Of a DNA stretch of 64,000 nucleotides, positions 1 to 8,613 are shown piece after piece (within the stretch, counting starts at the first letter, position 1; each line of letters opens with the position of its first letter). This DNA comes from Flavobacterium difficile (GTDB lineage Bacteria; Bacteroidota; Bacteroidia; Flavobacteriales; Flavobacteriaceae). The notes under the pieces are model-generated. The model was given only the letters and a program-made list of their open reading frames with translations, was not told where the DNA came from and ran no database searches. Made by a program: the position numbers and the translations under genes. The DNA lies in the NCBI RefSeq assembly GCF_011392115.1, contig NZ_JAAJBT010000008.1:17431-81430 (forward strand), read 5' to 3'.

Positions 1-350
1 TCCAACATTTTCGCAATACATTTTGCAAACCAATTGAAGTAATCAAACTCGTTTCTACAAGTTATTCGCAATCCAATTCAAGCTTCCTTTTCAGATTCAA
101 CAAGTTTGCGCAATCCTTTTCTCAATCCAATTCAAGTTACGTTTTTCAGCTCAACATTTTTCGCAATCTAATCCAAGTAAATTTTTCCGATTCAACTTGT
201 TTTCGCAATCAAAATCAACACATTTTTTCCAATTCAAGTATTTTATAAAGATTTCGAAAAAAAGAAAATAGGCGAGAAGTATTCAAGCAAAATAGATGAG
301 AAAATATTCAGATTTAATTCAGCATTCTCGATTCAACAAAACTTGTATTT
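1..350 (-). repeat. Non-coding tandem-repeat cassette, family A (partial, cut by window edge)
   Basis: Nearly identical to the two complete family A cassettes at 1602 and 15461, but its own attC-like site lies left of the window. Degenerate ~54-bp units built on CAATCCAATTCAAG and CCGATTCAAC occupy the left part. A purine-rich non-repeated block (about 240-350) is next to site E1. No credible gene on either strand. Confidence 0.75.
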
Positions 351-473
351 AACGTTCCGCGGCTTGCTGAAGTGGCGACTTCGTAACCGCTTATTTTCTT
401 TCAAATATAATATTTCTTGCGAAAAGTGAACGTGATTTTAAAGAAAAAGTCGCCATTTTAGCAAACCGCTGTT
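351..473 (-). repeat. attC-like site E1, family I
   Basis: 123 nt. Belongs to the non-coding cassette at 474-862 (end tag GTAAAC, mirrored as GTTTAC at 857-862). Arms CGGCTTGCTGAA / TTTTAGCAAACCG and GTGGCGACTT / AAGTCGCCAT can fold into a hairpin. Minus-strand TATATTTG in the centre matches TAnnTTTG. Confidence 0.85.
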
Positions 474-862
474 GTAAACAGGTTGATTTTTCACAATTCA
501 TTTTCTATTCACTGATTTTACGCAATCCAATTCAACTCGTTTTTTACGAATCAACAAGTTTTCGCAAAATTCTTCGCAATCCAATTCAATTCGTTTTTTA
601 CGAATCAATTAGTTTTCGCAAAATTCCTCGCAATCCAATTCAACTCGTTTTTTACGAATCAATAAGTTTTCGCAAAATTCTTCACGATCCAATTCAACTC
701 TTTTTTTGCGATTCAACCTGTTTTCTCAATCAAAATCAACACATTTTTTACAATTCAAGTTTTTTATAAAAATTTAAAAAATAGGTGTGAAGCGATTCAA
801 TTAATAGATGTAAAAATATTTGGATTTAATCGAGTATTCTCAATTCAACACAACTTGTTTAC
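474..862 (-). repeat. Non-coding tandem-repeat cassette, family B
   Basis: About three and a half copies of a ~54-bp degenerate unit (TCGCAAAATTCTTCGCAATC, then a CAATTCAACTCGTTTTTTACG-type stretch), followed by a ~110-nt non-repeated purine-rich block next to E2. No start codon with a sensible reading frame on the minus strand. The plus-strand reading is repetitive and low complexity. Confidence 0.8.
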
Positions 863-985
863 AACGTTCCGCGGCTTGCTGAAGTGGCGACTTCGTAACC
901 GCTTATTTTCTTTCAAATATAACATTTCTTGCGAAAAGTAAACGTGATTTTAAAGAAAAAGTCGCCATTTTAGCAAACCGCTGTT
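863..985 (-). repeat. attC-like site E2, family I
   Basis: 123 nt. Belongs to the non-coding family C cassette at 986-1478 (end tag AACCGC, mirrored as GCGGTT just before E3). Minus-strand TATATTTG in the centre. Confidence 0.85.
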
Positions 986-1478
986 AACCGCTGGCAAAAC
1001 TTTTCGCAATTCAGTTTTTCTTTCTGTATTTCTCGCTAAACTTTTCACGATTCAGATTTCACCGTTCTGTATTTATCGTAAAACTTTTTTCGATTCAGTT
1101 TTCATCGTTCTGTATTTCTCGCTAAACTTTTCACGATTCAGATTTCACCGTTCTGTATTTATCGTAAAACTTTTTTCGATTCAGTTTTCATCGTTCTGTA
1201 TTTCTCGTAAAACTTTTCACAATTCAGATTTAAACGTTCTGTATTTCTCGCAAAACTTTTCTCGATTCAGTTTTCAACGTTCTGTATTTCTCGCAAAACT
1301 TTTCACGATTCGGTTTTTAACTTTCTGTAATTTTCGCAATACTTTTCACGATTCAGTTTTCATCGTTCTGTATTTTCCATAAGATTTTCAAGTTTTCGTA
1401 AATCAAGATTTCATGTTTTTTATTCAAAAAAATAATTAAATTCAATCATTCACGAATCGTTCAAAATTGCTTGCGGTT
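986..1478 (-). repeat. Non-coding tandem-repeat cassette, family C (long form)
   Basis: Roughly eight copies of a ~43-44-bp unit containing TTCTGTATTTCTCGCAAAAC and TTCACGATTCAG, then a ~100-nt AT-rich non-repeated block up to E3. The period is not a multiple of three, which argues against a repeat protein. Two shorter relatives occur at 4450 and 18425, so unit number varies. Confidence 0.8.
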
Positions 1479-1601
1479 AACGTTCCGCGGCTTGCTGAAG
1501 TGGCGACTTCGTAACCGCTAATTTTCTTTCAAATATAATATTTCTTGCGAAAAATGAACGTGATTTTAAAGAAAAAGTCGCCATTTTAGCAAACCGCTGT
1601 T
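1479..1601 (-). repeat. attC-like site E3, family I
   Basis: 123 nt. Belongs to the non-coding family A cassette at 1602-2012 (end tag AAATAC, mirrored as GTATTT before E4). Minus-strand TATATTTG in the centre. Confidence 0.85.
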
Positions 1602-2012
1602 AAATACAGGTTTTTTATTTATTTCTCATTTTAGGTTTTCAGTTTTCGTTCGTTTTATCTATTCCAACATTTTCGCAATACATTTCGCAAACCAATTGAA
1701 GTAATCAAACTCGTTTCTACAAGTTATTCGCAATCCAATTCAAGCTTCCTTTTCCGATTCAACAAGTTTGCGCAATCTTTTTCTCAATCCAATTCAAGTT
1801 ACGTTTTTCAGCTCAACATTTTTCGTAATCTAATTCAAGTAAATTTTTCCGATTCAAGTTGTTTTCGCAATCAAAATCAACACATTTTTTGCAATTCAAG
1901 TATTTTATAAAGATTTCGAAAAAAAGAAAATAGACGAGAAGTATTCAAGCAAAATAGATGTGAAAATATTCAGATTTTATTCAGCATTCTCGATTCAACA
2001 AAACTTGTATTT
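1602..2012 (-). repeat. Non-coding tandem-repeat cassette, family A
   Basis: 411 nt. By eye it differs at only about four positions from the 411-nt cassette at 15461-15871, nearly 14 kb away. Degenerate ~54-bp units (CAATCCAATTCAAGCTTCC, then CCGATTCAACAAGTTTGCG) are followed by a purine-rich block (about 1900-2012). No credible ORF. Confidence 0.82.
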
Positions 2013-2135
2013 AACGTTCCGCGGCTTGCTGAAGTGGCGACTTCGTAACCGCTTATTTTCTTTCAAATATAATATTTCTTGCGAAAAGTAAACGTGATTT
2101 TAAAGAAAAAGTCGCCATTTTAGCAAACCGCTGTT
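2013..2135 (-). repeat. attC-like site E4, family I
   Basis: 123 nt. Belongs to the family B cassette at 2136-2518 (end tag GTAAAC / GTTTAC). Minus-strand TATATTTG in the centre. Confidence 0.85.
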
Positions 2136-2518
2136 GTAAACAGGTTGATTTTTCATAATTCATTTTCTATTCACTGATTTTACGCATTCCAATTCAACTC
2201 GTTTTTTACGAAACAATAAGTTTTCACAAAATTCTTCGCAATCCAATTCTATTCGTTTTTCCGAATCAATAAGTTTTCACAAAATTCTTCGCAATTCAAA
2301 ACGTTTTTTACGAATCAATAAGTTTTCGCAAAATTCTTCACGATCCAATTCAACTCTTTTTTTGCGATTCAACTTGTTTTCTCAATCAAAATCAACACAT
2401 TTTTTACAATTCAAGTTTTTTATAAAGATTTAAAAAATAGGAGTGAAGTTATTCAATTAATAGATGTAAAAATATTTGGATTTAATCGAGTATTCTCAAT
2501 TCAACACAACTTGTTTAC
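2136..2518 (-). repeat. Non-coding tandem-repeat cassette, family B
   Basis: Copy of the 474-862 family with small indels in the ~54-bp units (one unit has lost about 15 bp near 2290). It ends with the same purine-rich block and GTTTAC tag. No credible ORF. Confidence 0.8.
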
Positions 2519-2641
2519 AACGTTCCGCCGCTTGGCGTCAGTGGCGATTTTTTAATAATTTGTTTTAAAGATAAGCAAAATTTCAACTTAGCAATTTCCG
2601 CCTAAGAAAAACTAAACCAGCCATTGCGCCAAACGGCTGTT
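2519..2641 (-). repeat. attC-like site E5, unique variant
   Basis: 123 nt. Belongs to the lipoprotein cassette (2662-3156; tag ACCGGC / GCCGGT). Outer arm is GCCG/CGGC instead of GGCG/CGCC or GCGG/CCGC, and the next arm TTGGCGTCA pairs with TTGCGCCAA: both strands of the stem changed together. The central sequence is also unlike the other families; minus-strand TATCTTTA lies in the middle. Confidence 0.8.
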
Positions 2642-2661
2642 ACCGGCTGGCTTTTCTTCCA

Positions 2662-3156
2662 TTACAATTTTCTGGGTATTTTCTTGTAACCAAAAACTAT
2701 AGTGTCTTTTCTCAATACTAACGAATCCCTGACTAAGTTTAGAATTATACCAGGAGTCATTTTTCTTCTCAGTTTATACTCATTAGAGTTAACAATTACT
2801 TTAGGAAGACATAGATTTTCATATTCCGCTATGTATGTAAATCTTGGCAGTTTTTTTGCATTCAGATCTGAATTTTCAATAATTAAACAATTAACATTCA
2901 AATGTTTATTTCCTGAATGTTTTATTTTTAGTTTTTTAACACGATACTTTGCTTCCATTGTCAAATTGCTAAAAGTATCAGGTAATTTTTCACACAAATA
3001 GCTTTGTTCAATTCGGCAATCATTATCTGTTAAAAAATTCAGTTGTATTTTCTGTTCACTATCTGTTAGTTCATAAACTTGACCTTTCAAATTTCTATTT
3101 GAGCTACAACTCGAAATTAATAAAGACGATATTATTATTGTAATAAATATTCTCAT
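2662..3156 (-). CDS. Cassette gene: putative lipoprotein of unknown function
   Basis: 164 residues. The N-terminus is a short hydrophobic signal ending in the lipobox LISSC, with Cys17 as the expected lipidated residue, so the product is probably anchored in a membrane facing the periplasm or surface. The rest is a beta-rich, lysine-rich sequence I do not recognise; three further cysteines (47, 55, 90) could form a disulphide. It is the only gene in its cassette, starts 32 nt after the cassette boundary and has no room for its own promoter, so transcription probably comes from site E6 or beyond. Basis: signal and lipobox are seen; location is inferred from family knowledge of lipoboxes; function unknown. 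Confidence 0.7.
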   Translation of the reverse strand: MRIFITIIISSLLISSCSSNRNLKGQVYELTDSEQKIQLNFLTDNDCRIEQSYLCEKLPDTFSNLTMEAKYRVKKLKIKHSGNKHLNVNCLIIENSDLNAKKLPRFTYIAEYENLCLPKVIVNSNEYKLRRKMTPGIILNLVRDSLVLRKDTIVFGYKKIPRKL

Positions 3157-3188
3157 AATTTTTAGCGCGGTGTTTTGAGCTTGCCGGT

Positions 3189-3311
3189 AACGTTTCGCGG
3201 CTTGCTGAAGTGGCGACTTCGTAACCGCTTATTTTCTTTCAAATATAATGTTTCTTGCGAAAAGTGAACGTGATTTTAAAGAAAAAGTCGCCATTTTAGC
3301 AAACCGCTGTT
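3189..3311 (-). repeat. attC-like site E6, family I
   Basis: 123 nt. Belongs to the family B cassette at 3312-3655 (tag GTAAAC / GTTTAC). The bulge reads GTTTC rather than GTTCC. Minus-strand TATATTTG in the centre. Confidence 0.85.
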
Positions 3312-3655
3312 GTAAACAGGTTGATTTTTCACAATTCATTTTCGTTTCAACTAGTTTTCTTAACATTTCCACAATCCAATTCAACTCGTTTTTTACGAAT
3401 CAATAAGTCTTCGCAAAATTCTTCGCAATCCAATTCAACTCGTTTTTTACGAATCAATAAGTTTTCGCAAAATTCTTTACGATCCAATTCAACTCTTTTT
3501 TTGCGATTCAATTTGTTTTCTCAATCAAAATCAACACATTTTTTACAATTCAAGTTTTTTATAAAGATTTAAAATAGGAGTGAAGCGATTCAATTAATAG
3601 ATGTAAAAATATTTGGATTTAATCGAGTATTCTCAATTCAACACAACTTGTTTAC
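3312..3655 (-). repeat. Non-coding tandem-repeat cassette, family B (short form)
   Basis: 344 nt, about two and a half of the ~54-bp units, then the shared purine-rich block and GTTTAC tag. A plus-strand open frame at 3321-3572 exists only because the 54-bp period preserves frame. Confidence 0.8.
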
Positions 3656-3779
3656 AACGTTCCGGCGCTTGGCGAGGTTGCGAACTTCGGAACCGATTAT
3701 TTTCTATCAAAGATAAAATTTCTTGCGAGAAATAAACGTGAATTTACTACAAAATTCGCAATCTTGCCAAACGCCTGTT
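3656..3779 (-). repeat. attC-like site E7, family II
   Basis: 124 nt. Belongs to the cassette with the gene at 3791-4300 (tag ATAAGC / GCTTAT). Arms GGCGCTTGGC / GCCAAACGCC and GTTGCGAA / TTCGCAAT. Minus-strand TATCTTTG in the centre. Confidence 0.88.
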
Positions 3780-3790
3780 ATAAGCTGTTT

Positions 3791-4300
3791 TTATTTTTTC
3801 TTCAGTGTGATTTTTAATTTTTCCAACGTCATTTCTTTTTGTTTTTCGGCAACAGAACCAATTGCTATTTGTTTTTTTATATCAACGTTCAACCAATAGT
3901 CACCACAAATTGAAATAGAGTAGTCAGTTGTTTTTTCGTTTTTGTGAGCAAATCCTTTTGATCCGTCAGAACCTCCGTTAAAAGCAATAACATAGTATTG
4001 TCCTTCTTTAAATTTAGATAGGTAAGGTCGGCATAAGTTGCCATCATCACCCCAAACAATCGCAGTTTTTCTAGTTTCTTTACCTTTATAGATTTCAATT
4101 ATTTCAACTTCCATTGACATTGGTGTTTTCACATCGTAAATTTCTTTAAAAGTTAAATATTTTGTTACTTTCACTAATGCGACAAGTTCAGTATTTGGAG
4201 CAACTTTTAAAAACTTACCTTGTGAGTCACAATCGCAGGCTAAAATTATCTGTCCGATTGTCAAAAAAAGAATTGTCAGTATTGTTTTTAGTTTTTTCAT
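3791..4300 (-). CDS. Cassette gene: secreted protein resembling the NTR/TIMP-like fold
   Basis: 169 residues. A signal peptide (about residues 1-21, cleavage near ILA/CDC) is followed directly by CDCD. The mature part resembles the N-terminal netrin-like (TIMP-like) module: cysteines right at the mature start, a V/I-rich strand pattern, IIEIYKGKE, a central NLCRPY and a GQYYVIAF strand. Proteins of this type in bacteria are exported and mostly uncharacterised. It is the sole gene of its cassette; the start lies 26 nt from the boundary. The fold call is recognition by eye and may be wrong; a search against the NTR/TIMP family would settle it. No function is claimed. Confidence 0.55.
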   Translation of the reverse strand: MKKLKTILTILFLTIGQIILACDCDSQGKFLKVAPNTELVALVKVTKYLTFKEIYDVKTPMSMEVEIIEIYKGKETRKTAIVWGDDGNLCRPYLSKFKEGQYYVIAFNGGSDGSKGFAHKNEKTTDYSISICGDYWLNVDIKKQIAIGSVAEKQKEMTLEKLKITLKKK

Positions 4301-4326
4301 CGTAATATTGGTCTAAAATAGCTTAT

Positions 4327-4449
4327 AACGTTCCGCGGCTTGCTGAAGTGGCGACTTCGTAACCGCTTATTTTCTTTCAAATATAATATTTCTTGCGAAA
4401 AGTAAACATGATTTTAAAGAAAAAGTCGCCATTTTAGCAAACCGCTGTT
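4327..4449 (-). repeat. attC-like site E8, family I
   Basis: 123 nt. Belongs to the family C cassette at 4450-4856 (tag AACCGC / GCGGTT). Minus-strand TATATTTG in the centre. Confidence 0.85.
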
Positions 4450-4856
4450 AACCGCTGGCAAAACTTTTCGCAATTCAGTTTTTCTTTTTGTATTTCTCGC
4501 AAAACTTTTCACGATTCAGATTTCACCGTTCTGTATTTATCGTAAAACTTTTCTCGATTCAGTTTTCATCGTTCTGTATTTCTCGTAAAACTTATCACAA
4601 TTCAGATTTCAACGTTCTGTATTTCTCGCAAAACTTTTCTCGATTCAGTTTTCAACGTTATGTATTTCTCGCAAAACTTTTCACGATTCGGTTTTTAACT
4701 TTCTGTAATTTTCGCAATACTTTTCACGATACAGTTTTCATCGTTCTGTATTTTCCATAAGATTTTCAAGTTTTCGTAAATCAATATTTCATGTTTTTTA
4801 TTCAAAAAAATAATTAAATTCAATCATTCACGAATCGTTCAAAATTGCTTGCGGTT
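4450..4856 (-). repeat. Non-coding tandem-repeat cassette, family C
   Basis: 407 nt, about six of the ~43-bp units (TTCTGTATTTCTCGCAAAAC), two fewer than the copy at 986, then the same ~100-nt AT-rich block ending GCTTGCGGTT. No credible ORF. Confidence 0.8.
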
Positions 4857-4979
4857 AACGTTCCGCGGCTTGCTGAAGTGGCGACTTCGTAACCGCTAAT
4901 TTTCTTTCAAATATAATGTTTCTTGCGAAATGTAAACGTGAATTTAAAGAAAAAGTCGCCATTTTAGCAAACCGCTGTT
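4857..4979 (-). repeat. attC-like site E9, family I
   Basis: 123 nt. Belongs to the family B cassette at 4980-5393 (tag GTAAAC / GTTTAC). Minus-strand TATATTTG in the centre. Confidence 0.85.
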
Positions 4980-5393
4980 GTAAACAGGTTGTTTTTTCAC
5001 AATCCAATTCAACTCGTTTTATACGAATCAATAAGTTTTCAAAAAATTCCTCGCAATCCAATTCAACTCATTTTTTACAAATCAATAAGTTTTCGCAAAA
5101 TTCTTCGCAATCCAATTCAATTCGTTTTTTACGAATCAATAAGTTTTTTGCTAAATTCTTCGCAATTCAATTCAACTCTTTTTTTAAGAATCAATAAGTT
5201 TTCGCAAAATTCTTCACGATCCAATTCAACTCTTTTTTTGCGATTCAACTTGTTTTCTGAATCAAAATCAACACATTTTTTACAATTCAAGTTTTTTATA
5301 AAGATTTAAAAATAGGAGTGAAGTTATTCAATTAATAGATGTAAAAATATTTGGATTTAATCGAGTATTCTCAATTCAACACAACTTGTTTAC
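4980..5393 (-). repeat. Non-coding tandem-repeat cassette, family B (long form)
   Basis: 414 nt, about four of the ~54-bp units, then the shared purine-rich block and GTTTAC tag. Plus-strand frames at 4916 and 4989 are frame-preserving artefacts of the period; both are poor in codon terms and cross the site. Confidence 0.8.
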
Positions 5394-5516
5394 AACGTTC
5401 CGCGGCTTGCTGAAGTGGCGACTTCGTAACCGCAAATTTTCTTTCAAATATAATGTTTCTTGCGAAAAGTGAGCGTGATTTTAAAGAAAAAGTCGCCATT
5501 TTAGCAAACCGCTGTT
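5394..5516 (-). repeat. attC-like site E10, family I
   Basis: 123 nt. Belongs to the family D cassette at 5517-5932 (tag GTGTTTAGG pairs with CTTGAACAC using two G-T pairs). Minus-strand TATATTTG in the centre. Confidence 0.84.
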
Positions 5517-5932
5517 GTGTTTAGGTTGTTTTACTATCTATAATCAATTTATAATTCAATTCAGTTTTTCCGATTCAACTCGTTTTCACAATCTTTTCGC
5601 AATCCAATTCAATTTCGTTTTCCGATTCAACTCGTTTTCAAAATCCTTTCGCAATCCAATTCAAGTTTGTTTTTCCGATTCAACTTGTTTTCAAAATCTT
5701 TTTACAATCTAATTGAAGTTCGTTTTTACGATTCAATACTTTTTCACAATCTTTTTCACAATCCAATTCAATTCTGTATTTCCAGTTTTACAATTTTATA
5801 TCAAATTAATATTCTGAAATTTAAAAATCTTTCACGATTTTTTGAGAAAATCAAATAAAATTCTGCTTAGAAAAAAGATGTAGAAATTAAAGAAATTATT
5901 TACTCGTTATCGTTTCGAAACAACTTGAACAC
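5517..5932 (-). repeat. Non-coding tandem-repeat cassette, family D
   Basis: Four or five degenerate ~52-54-bp units (CAATCCAATTCAA, then CCGATTCAACTCGTTTTC) related to family A, followed by a non-repeated A-rich block (about 5790-5932). No credible gene. Confidence 0.78.
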
Positions 5933-6056
5933 AACGTTCCGGCGCTTGGCGAGGTTGCGAAGTTCGGAACCGATTATTTTCTATCAAAGATAAAATTTCT
6001 TGCGAGAAATAAACGTGAATTTACTACAAAATTCGCAATCTTGCCAAACGCCTGTT
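5933..6056 (-). repeat. attC-like site E11, family II
   Basis: 124 nt. Belongs to the gene at 6068-6667 (tag AACTGC / GCAGTT). Minus-strand TATCTTTG in the centre. Confidence 0.88.
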
Positions 6057-6067
6057 AACTGCTGCCG

Positions 6068-6667
6068 CTATTTTTTTGTTAGATAGTATTTTTGATTTTC
6101 TCCGTCCAAACCTTTCGGCTGAATTTTATTTTCAATCAAATACCAGTTTTCATTGTCAAAAACTCGCATGTTTTCAAACTGTACTTCAAAAAAGTTTGTG
6201 TGTTTTCCTTCCAATATGTATTCAGGAGATTTTAAACCCATTGTATTGACAATGTGAAAACTTTTAATAGGTGCACTTTTGAATTTTACTTTTTCAAAAG
6301 AATCTTTAATTACAATTTTAGAATTGTCAATAAGCGTTAAATAGAGATGAAAAACTATAAGATTCCCTTTTTTGTCACTTACTTTAAAAGTTTTATTTTC
6401 AAATTTTCCAGTATTCTTTTCCCTAACTATAATTTTATCTTTTTGCGGACTACTGTTTAAAATCAAACTATCACCACTAACAAAATAACTACCTGTGATT
6501 TTGTAATTTGAAAATCCTTCTGAACGCTCATAATTGAACTTTTGATTTTTTAAAAGCTCAATACTTTCGATAAAATTATTTCTTCGGTATTCATATTTTC
6601 CAATATTATTTTCCAAAGTAAAGCTTGTCACAAAGAATGAAGTAAATATTATAAAAAGTATTTTCAT
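6068..6667 (-). CDS. Cassette gene: secreted protein of unknown function
   Basis: 199 residues with an N-terminal signal peptide (about 1-17, MKILFIIFTSFFVTSFT). The mature chain is rich in beta strands with lysine and aromatic residues (ITGSYFVSGDSLILN, NLIVFHLYLTLIDNSKIVI), in the manner of small Bacteroidota lipocalin-like or META-like secreted proteins, but I cannot assign a family. Sole gene of its cassette; the start lies 33 nt from the cassette boundary. Gene and signal peptide are clear; function and exact location are unknown. Confidence 0.68.
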   Translation of the reverse strand: MKILFIIFTSFFVTSFTLENNIGKYEYRRNNFIESIELLKNQKFNYERSEGFSNYKITGSYFVSGDSLILNSSPQKDKIIVREKNTGKFENKTFKVSDKKGNLIVFHLYLTLIDNSKIVIKDSFEKVKFKSAPIKSFHIVNTMGLKSPEYILEGKHTNFFEVQFENMRVFDNENWYLIENKIQPKGLDGENQKYYLTKK

Positions 6668-6700
6668 GTTTTAAAGATTGGTCATTCTGCGGTTGCAGTT

Positions 6701-6825
6701 AACGTTCCCACGCTTGGCGTCAGTTGCGAACTTCGGAACTGATTATTTTCTGTTAAAGATAATATTTCTTGCGAAACGTAAACGTGAATTTACCACAAAA
6801 TTCGCAATTGCGCCAAACGTGTGTT
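6701..6825 (-). repeat. attC-like site E12, unique variant
   Basis: 125 nt. Belongs to the GmrSD cassette (tag AGCAGA / TCTGCT). The outer arm is CACG/CGTG and the next arm TTGGCG pairs with CGCCAA: paired changes relative to family II, while the inner GTTGCGAA / TTCGCAAT arm is family II. Minus-strand TATCTTTA in the centre. Confidence 0.85.
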
Positions 6826-6835
6826 AGCAGATGTT

Positions 6836-8428
6836 TTAACTAATTAGTTTGTCTATTTCATCAATTATATGTTCTGCTCTTTTATCTAAAAAGTCATTAA
6901 AATTATTGTTTTCATATAAATCTCTTTTTATAGGAATTATGTTTGATTCAAGTATTGTTACAAAATGTTCACTCGGAATTAGGTTGAAGAAATATTCAGA
7001 TGGACTTTTCATTGATATTTTTTTATTACTGTCTGCCGGTAAAAAACAGAAGTTTGTAATACTGAAAATTTTATAAATGGGAACGCCTTGATTTTTTAAG
7101 AAAGCATTAGGAAATATGTGATGAAATTGTTTTCTATTATATTTTGATAAAGAATTGACTATGTCAATCTTAGAATTTTTTATTAAGTCTAATGGTCTTT
7201 TTTGTGCCATTAATAATAAAAATGCTCTTGTTAATGAATTAGCTTTAGAAAATTTAGTTTCAATTAACTCATTTTTAGAAACTGTATAAGTTATTTTAGA
7301 AGAGTTTTCAAAGTTATTATTTCGTATCTCAATTATTCTTTCAATGTCTGTATTCATTTTTTCTGTAGTCATACCAGTTGAATATCTATTTGAGAAAGAA
7401 GTTTTCCAAAACCATTTTTTCAGTTCTGACAGCTGATTAGCAGTTGGCATTCCAGCGATACTATAAAATTTGCAGAATGCAATTAATTGTTGTTGATAAG
7501 GTAAAAAGTCTAAATGAGCACAATTTAATTCGGATGAAATAAAATCAATACTCTTCTTTAAAGATTCACAAAAGTTTGTCCAATTATCTCTCACTTGCTC
7601 TCCAGATAAGTCAACAACTGCTTTTGTTGTAGTATTGTTTTGAATAACTCCAGAAATTGCTTGTAATAATATGTTTTGAGAAATATCACCAAAATTCTTT
7701 TCGTCTAATTCTTCTTGTAAGTCATTAATTGCCTCCATTAAATGAAAATCTTCTGTCCAAGTCCACGCTGTCATCAAATCTAATGTTGTTAGCTTTGTTC
7801 CTGTGTTGTTTATTCTTTCGAAGATTATACCGACTTCACTTTTTTCTCTATTTTTAATTGTGACAACTGGCAATTCATAATTTATTAGTTTTGAATGTAA
7901 TTCTTGCGCTTCTTGATGGTATTTTGAATCTAATGTTTTAAGTAATTCAAATACTTTTGATGTGTTTAGAAAGTTTCTTAAATACACAACATCGTTTGAA
8001 AATAAATTAATTTCACTTTTAGGTTGAAATTTTTTTGTTGAAAAATTATAATAGATTTCAAAAATATCAAGATTTGGATTATATCTCGCAGATTCACTTT
8101 CTTGAATAGTTTTATCACTAAAAGTTGCATAAATCGATGATATTCTTTGTTGACCATCAAGAATATAATTTACAGGATAATCAATGTCGTTTTCTGGAAT
8201 TTTATAGCCAGCAATATTACGAGTATGTCGTAAGACTTCTTTCGTACTCCATAACAAAACGCTACCAATTGGATAATTTTTGATTACACTATCAAGTAAA
8301 TCAATAATTTGATTTTGCTTCCAAACATAAGCTCGTTGAAACGCAGGAATTCTGATATCGCCCGAGTTAATACGATTAATAATTTTATCAATTTTTTCTG
8401 GTGATGTAGATAATTCTGGTGCTTTCAT
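6836..8428 (-). CDS. Cassette gene: DUF262/DUF1524 protein, GmrSD-type restriction enzyme
   Basis: 530 residues. The N-terminal DUF262 domain shows IRIPAFQRAYVWK (about 25-37) and the hallmark DGQQR at 91-95 (nucleotide-binding, ParB-like), then FERINNTGTKLTTLDLM. The C-terminal DUF1524 HNH-type nuclease domain has HHIFP at 436-440 and downstream N/K/P-S-x-Y residues. This is the fused one-chain form of the GmrS-GmrD type IV systems, which restrict phage DNA carrying modified (e.g. glucosylated) cytosine; other family members also act as anti-phage nucleases. It is by far the largest cassette gene and has the only CACG/CGTG attC variant, suggesting arrival from a different cassette pool. Substrate specificity cannot be read from sequence. 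The start lies 49 nt from the cassette boundary. Confidence 0.85.
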   Translation of the reverse strand: MKAPELSTSPEKIDKIINRINSGDIRIPAFQRAYVWKQNQIIDLLDSVIKNYPIGSVLLWSTKEVLRHTRNIAGYKIPENDIDYPVNYILDGQQRISSIYATFSDKTIQESESARYNPNLDIFEIYYNFSTKKFQPKSEINLFSNDVVYLRNFLNTSKVFELLKTLDSKYHQEAQELHSKLINYELPVVTIKNREKSEVGIIFERINNTGTKLTTLDLMTAWTWTEDFHLMEAINDLQEELDEKNFGDISQNILLQAISGVIQNNTTTKAVVDLSGEQVRDNWTNFCESLKKSIDFISSELNCAHLDFLPYQQQLIAFCKFYSIAGMPTANQLSELKKWFWKTSFSNRYSTGMTTEKMNTDIERIIEIRNNNFENSSKITYTVSKNELIETKFSKANSLTRAFLLLMAQKRPLDLIKNSKIDIVNSLSKYNRKQFHHIFPNAFLKNQGVPIYKIFSITNFCFLPADSNKKISMKSPSEYFFNLIPSEHFVTILESNIIPIKRDLYENNNFNDFLDKRAEHIIDEIDKLIS

Positions 8429-8476
8429 TTTTTAATTATTGTTGTTTTTATTTCGAGTCGTCAAAAAATATCTGCT

Positions 8477-8600
8477 AACGTTCCGGCGCTTGGCGAGGTT
8501 GCGAACTTCGGAACCGATTATTTTCTATCAAAGATAAAACTTCTTGCGAGAAATAAACGTGAATTTACCACAAAATTCGCAATCTTGCCAAACGCCTGTT
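8477..8600 (-). repeat. attC-like site E13, family II
   Basis: 124 nt. Belongs to the gene at 8614-9156 (tag AGCGGT / ACCGCT). Minus-strand TATCTTTG in the centre. Confidence 0.88.
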
Positions 8601-8613
8601 AGCGGTTGTGTTT

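Noticed and set aside
3321..5309. Plus-strand repeat proteins with SQSNSTRFLRINKFSQNS units
   Set aside because: They exist because the 54-bp period is divisible by three; related families with 43-bp periods do not keep frame, frames run across attC sites, and no plausible start or signal is present.
474..5393. CRISPR-like arrays (regular 43-54-bp repeats)
   Set aside because: Units are contiguous degenerate tandem repeats with no constant repeat alternating with unique spacers, and no cas genes lie in the window.
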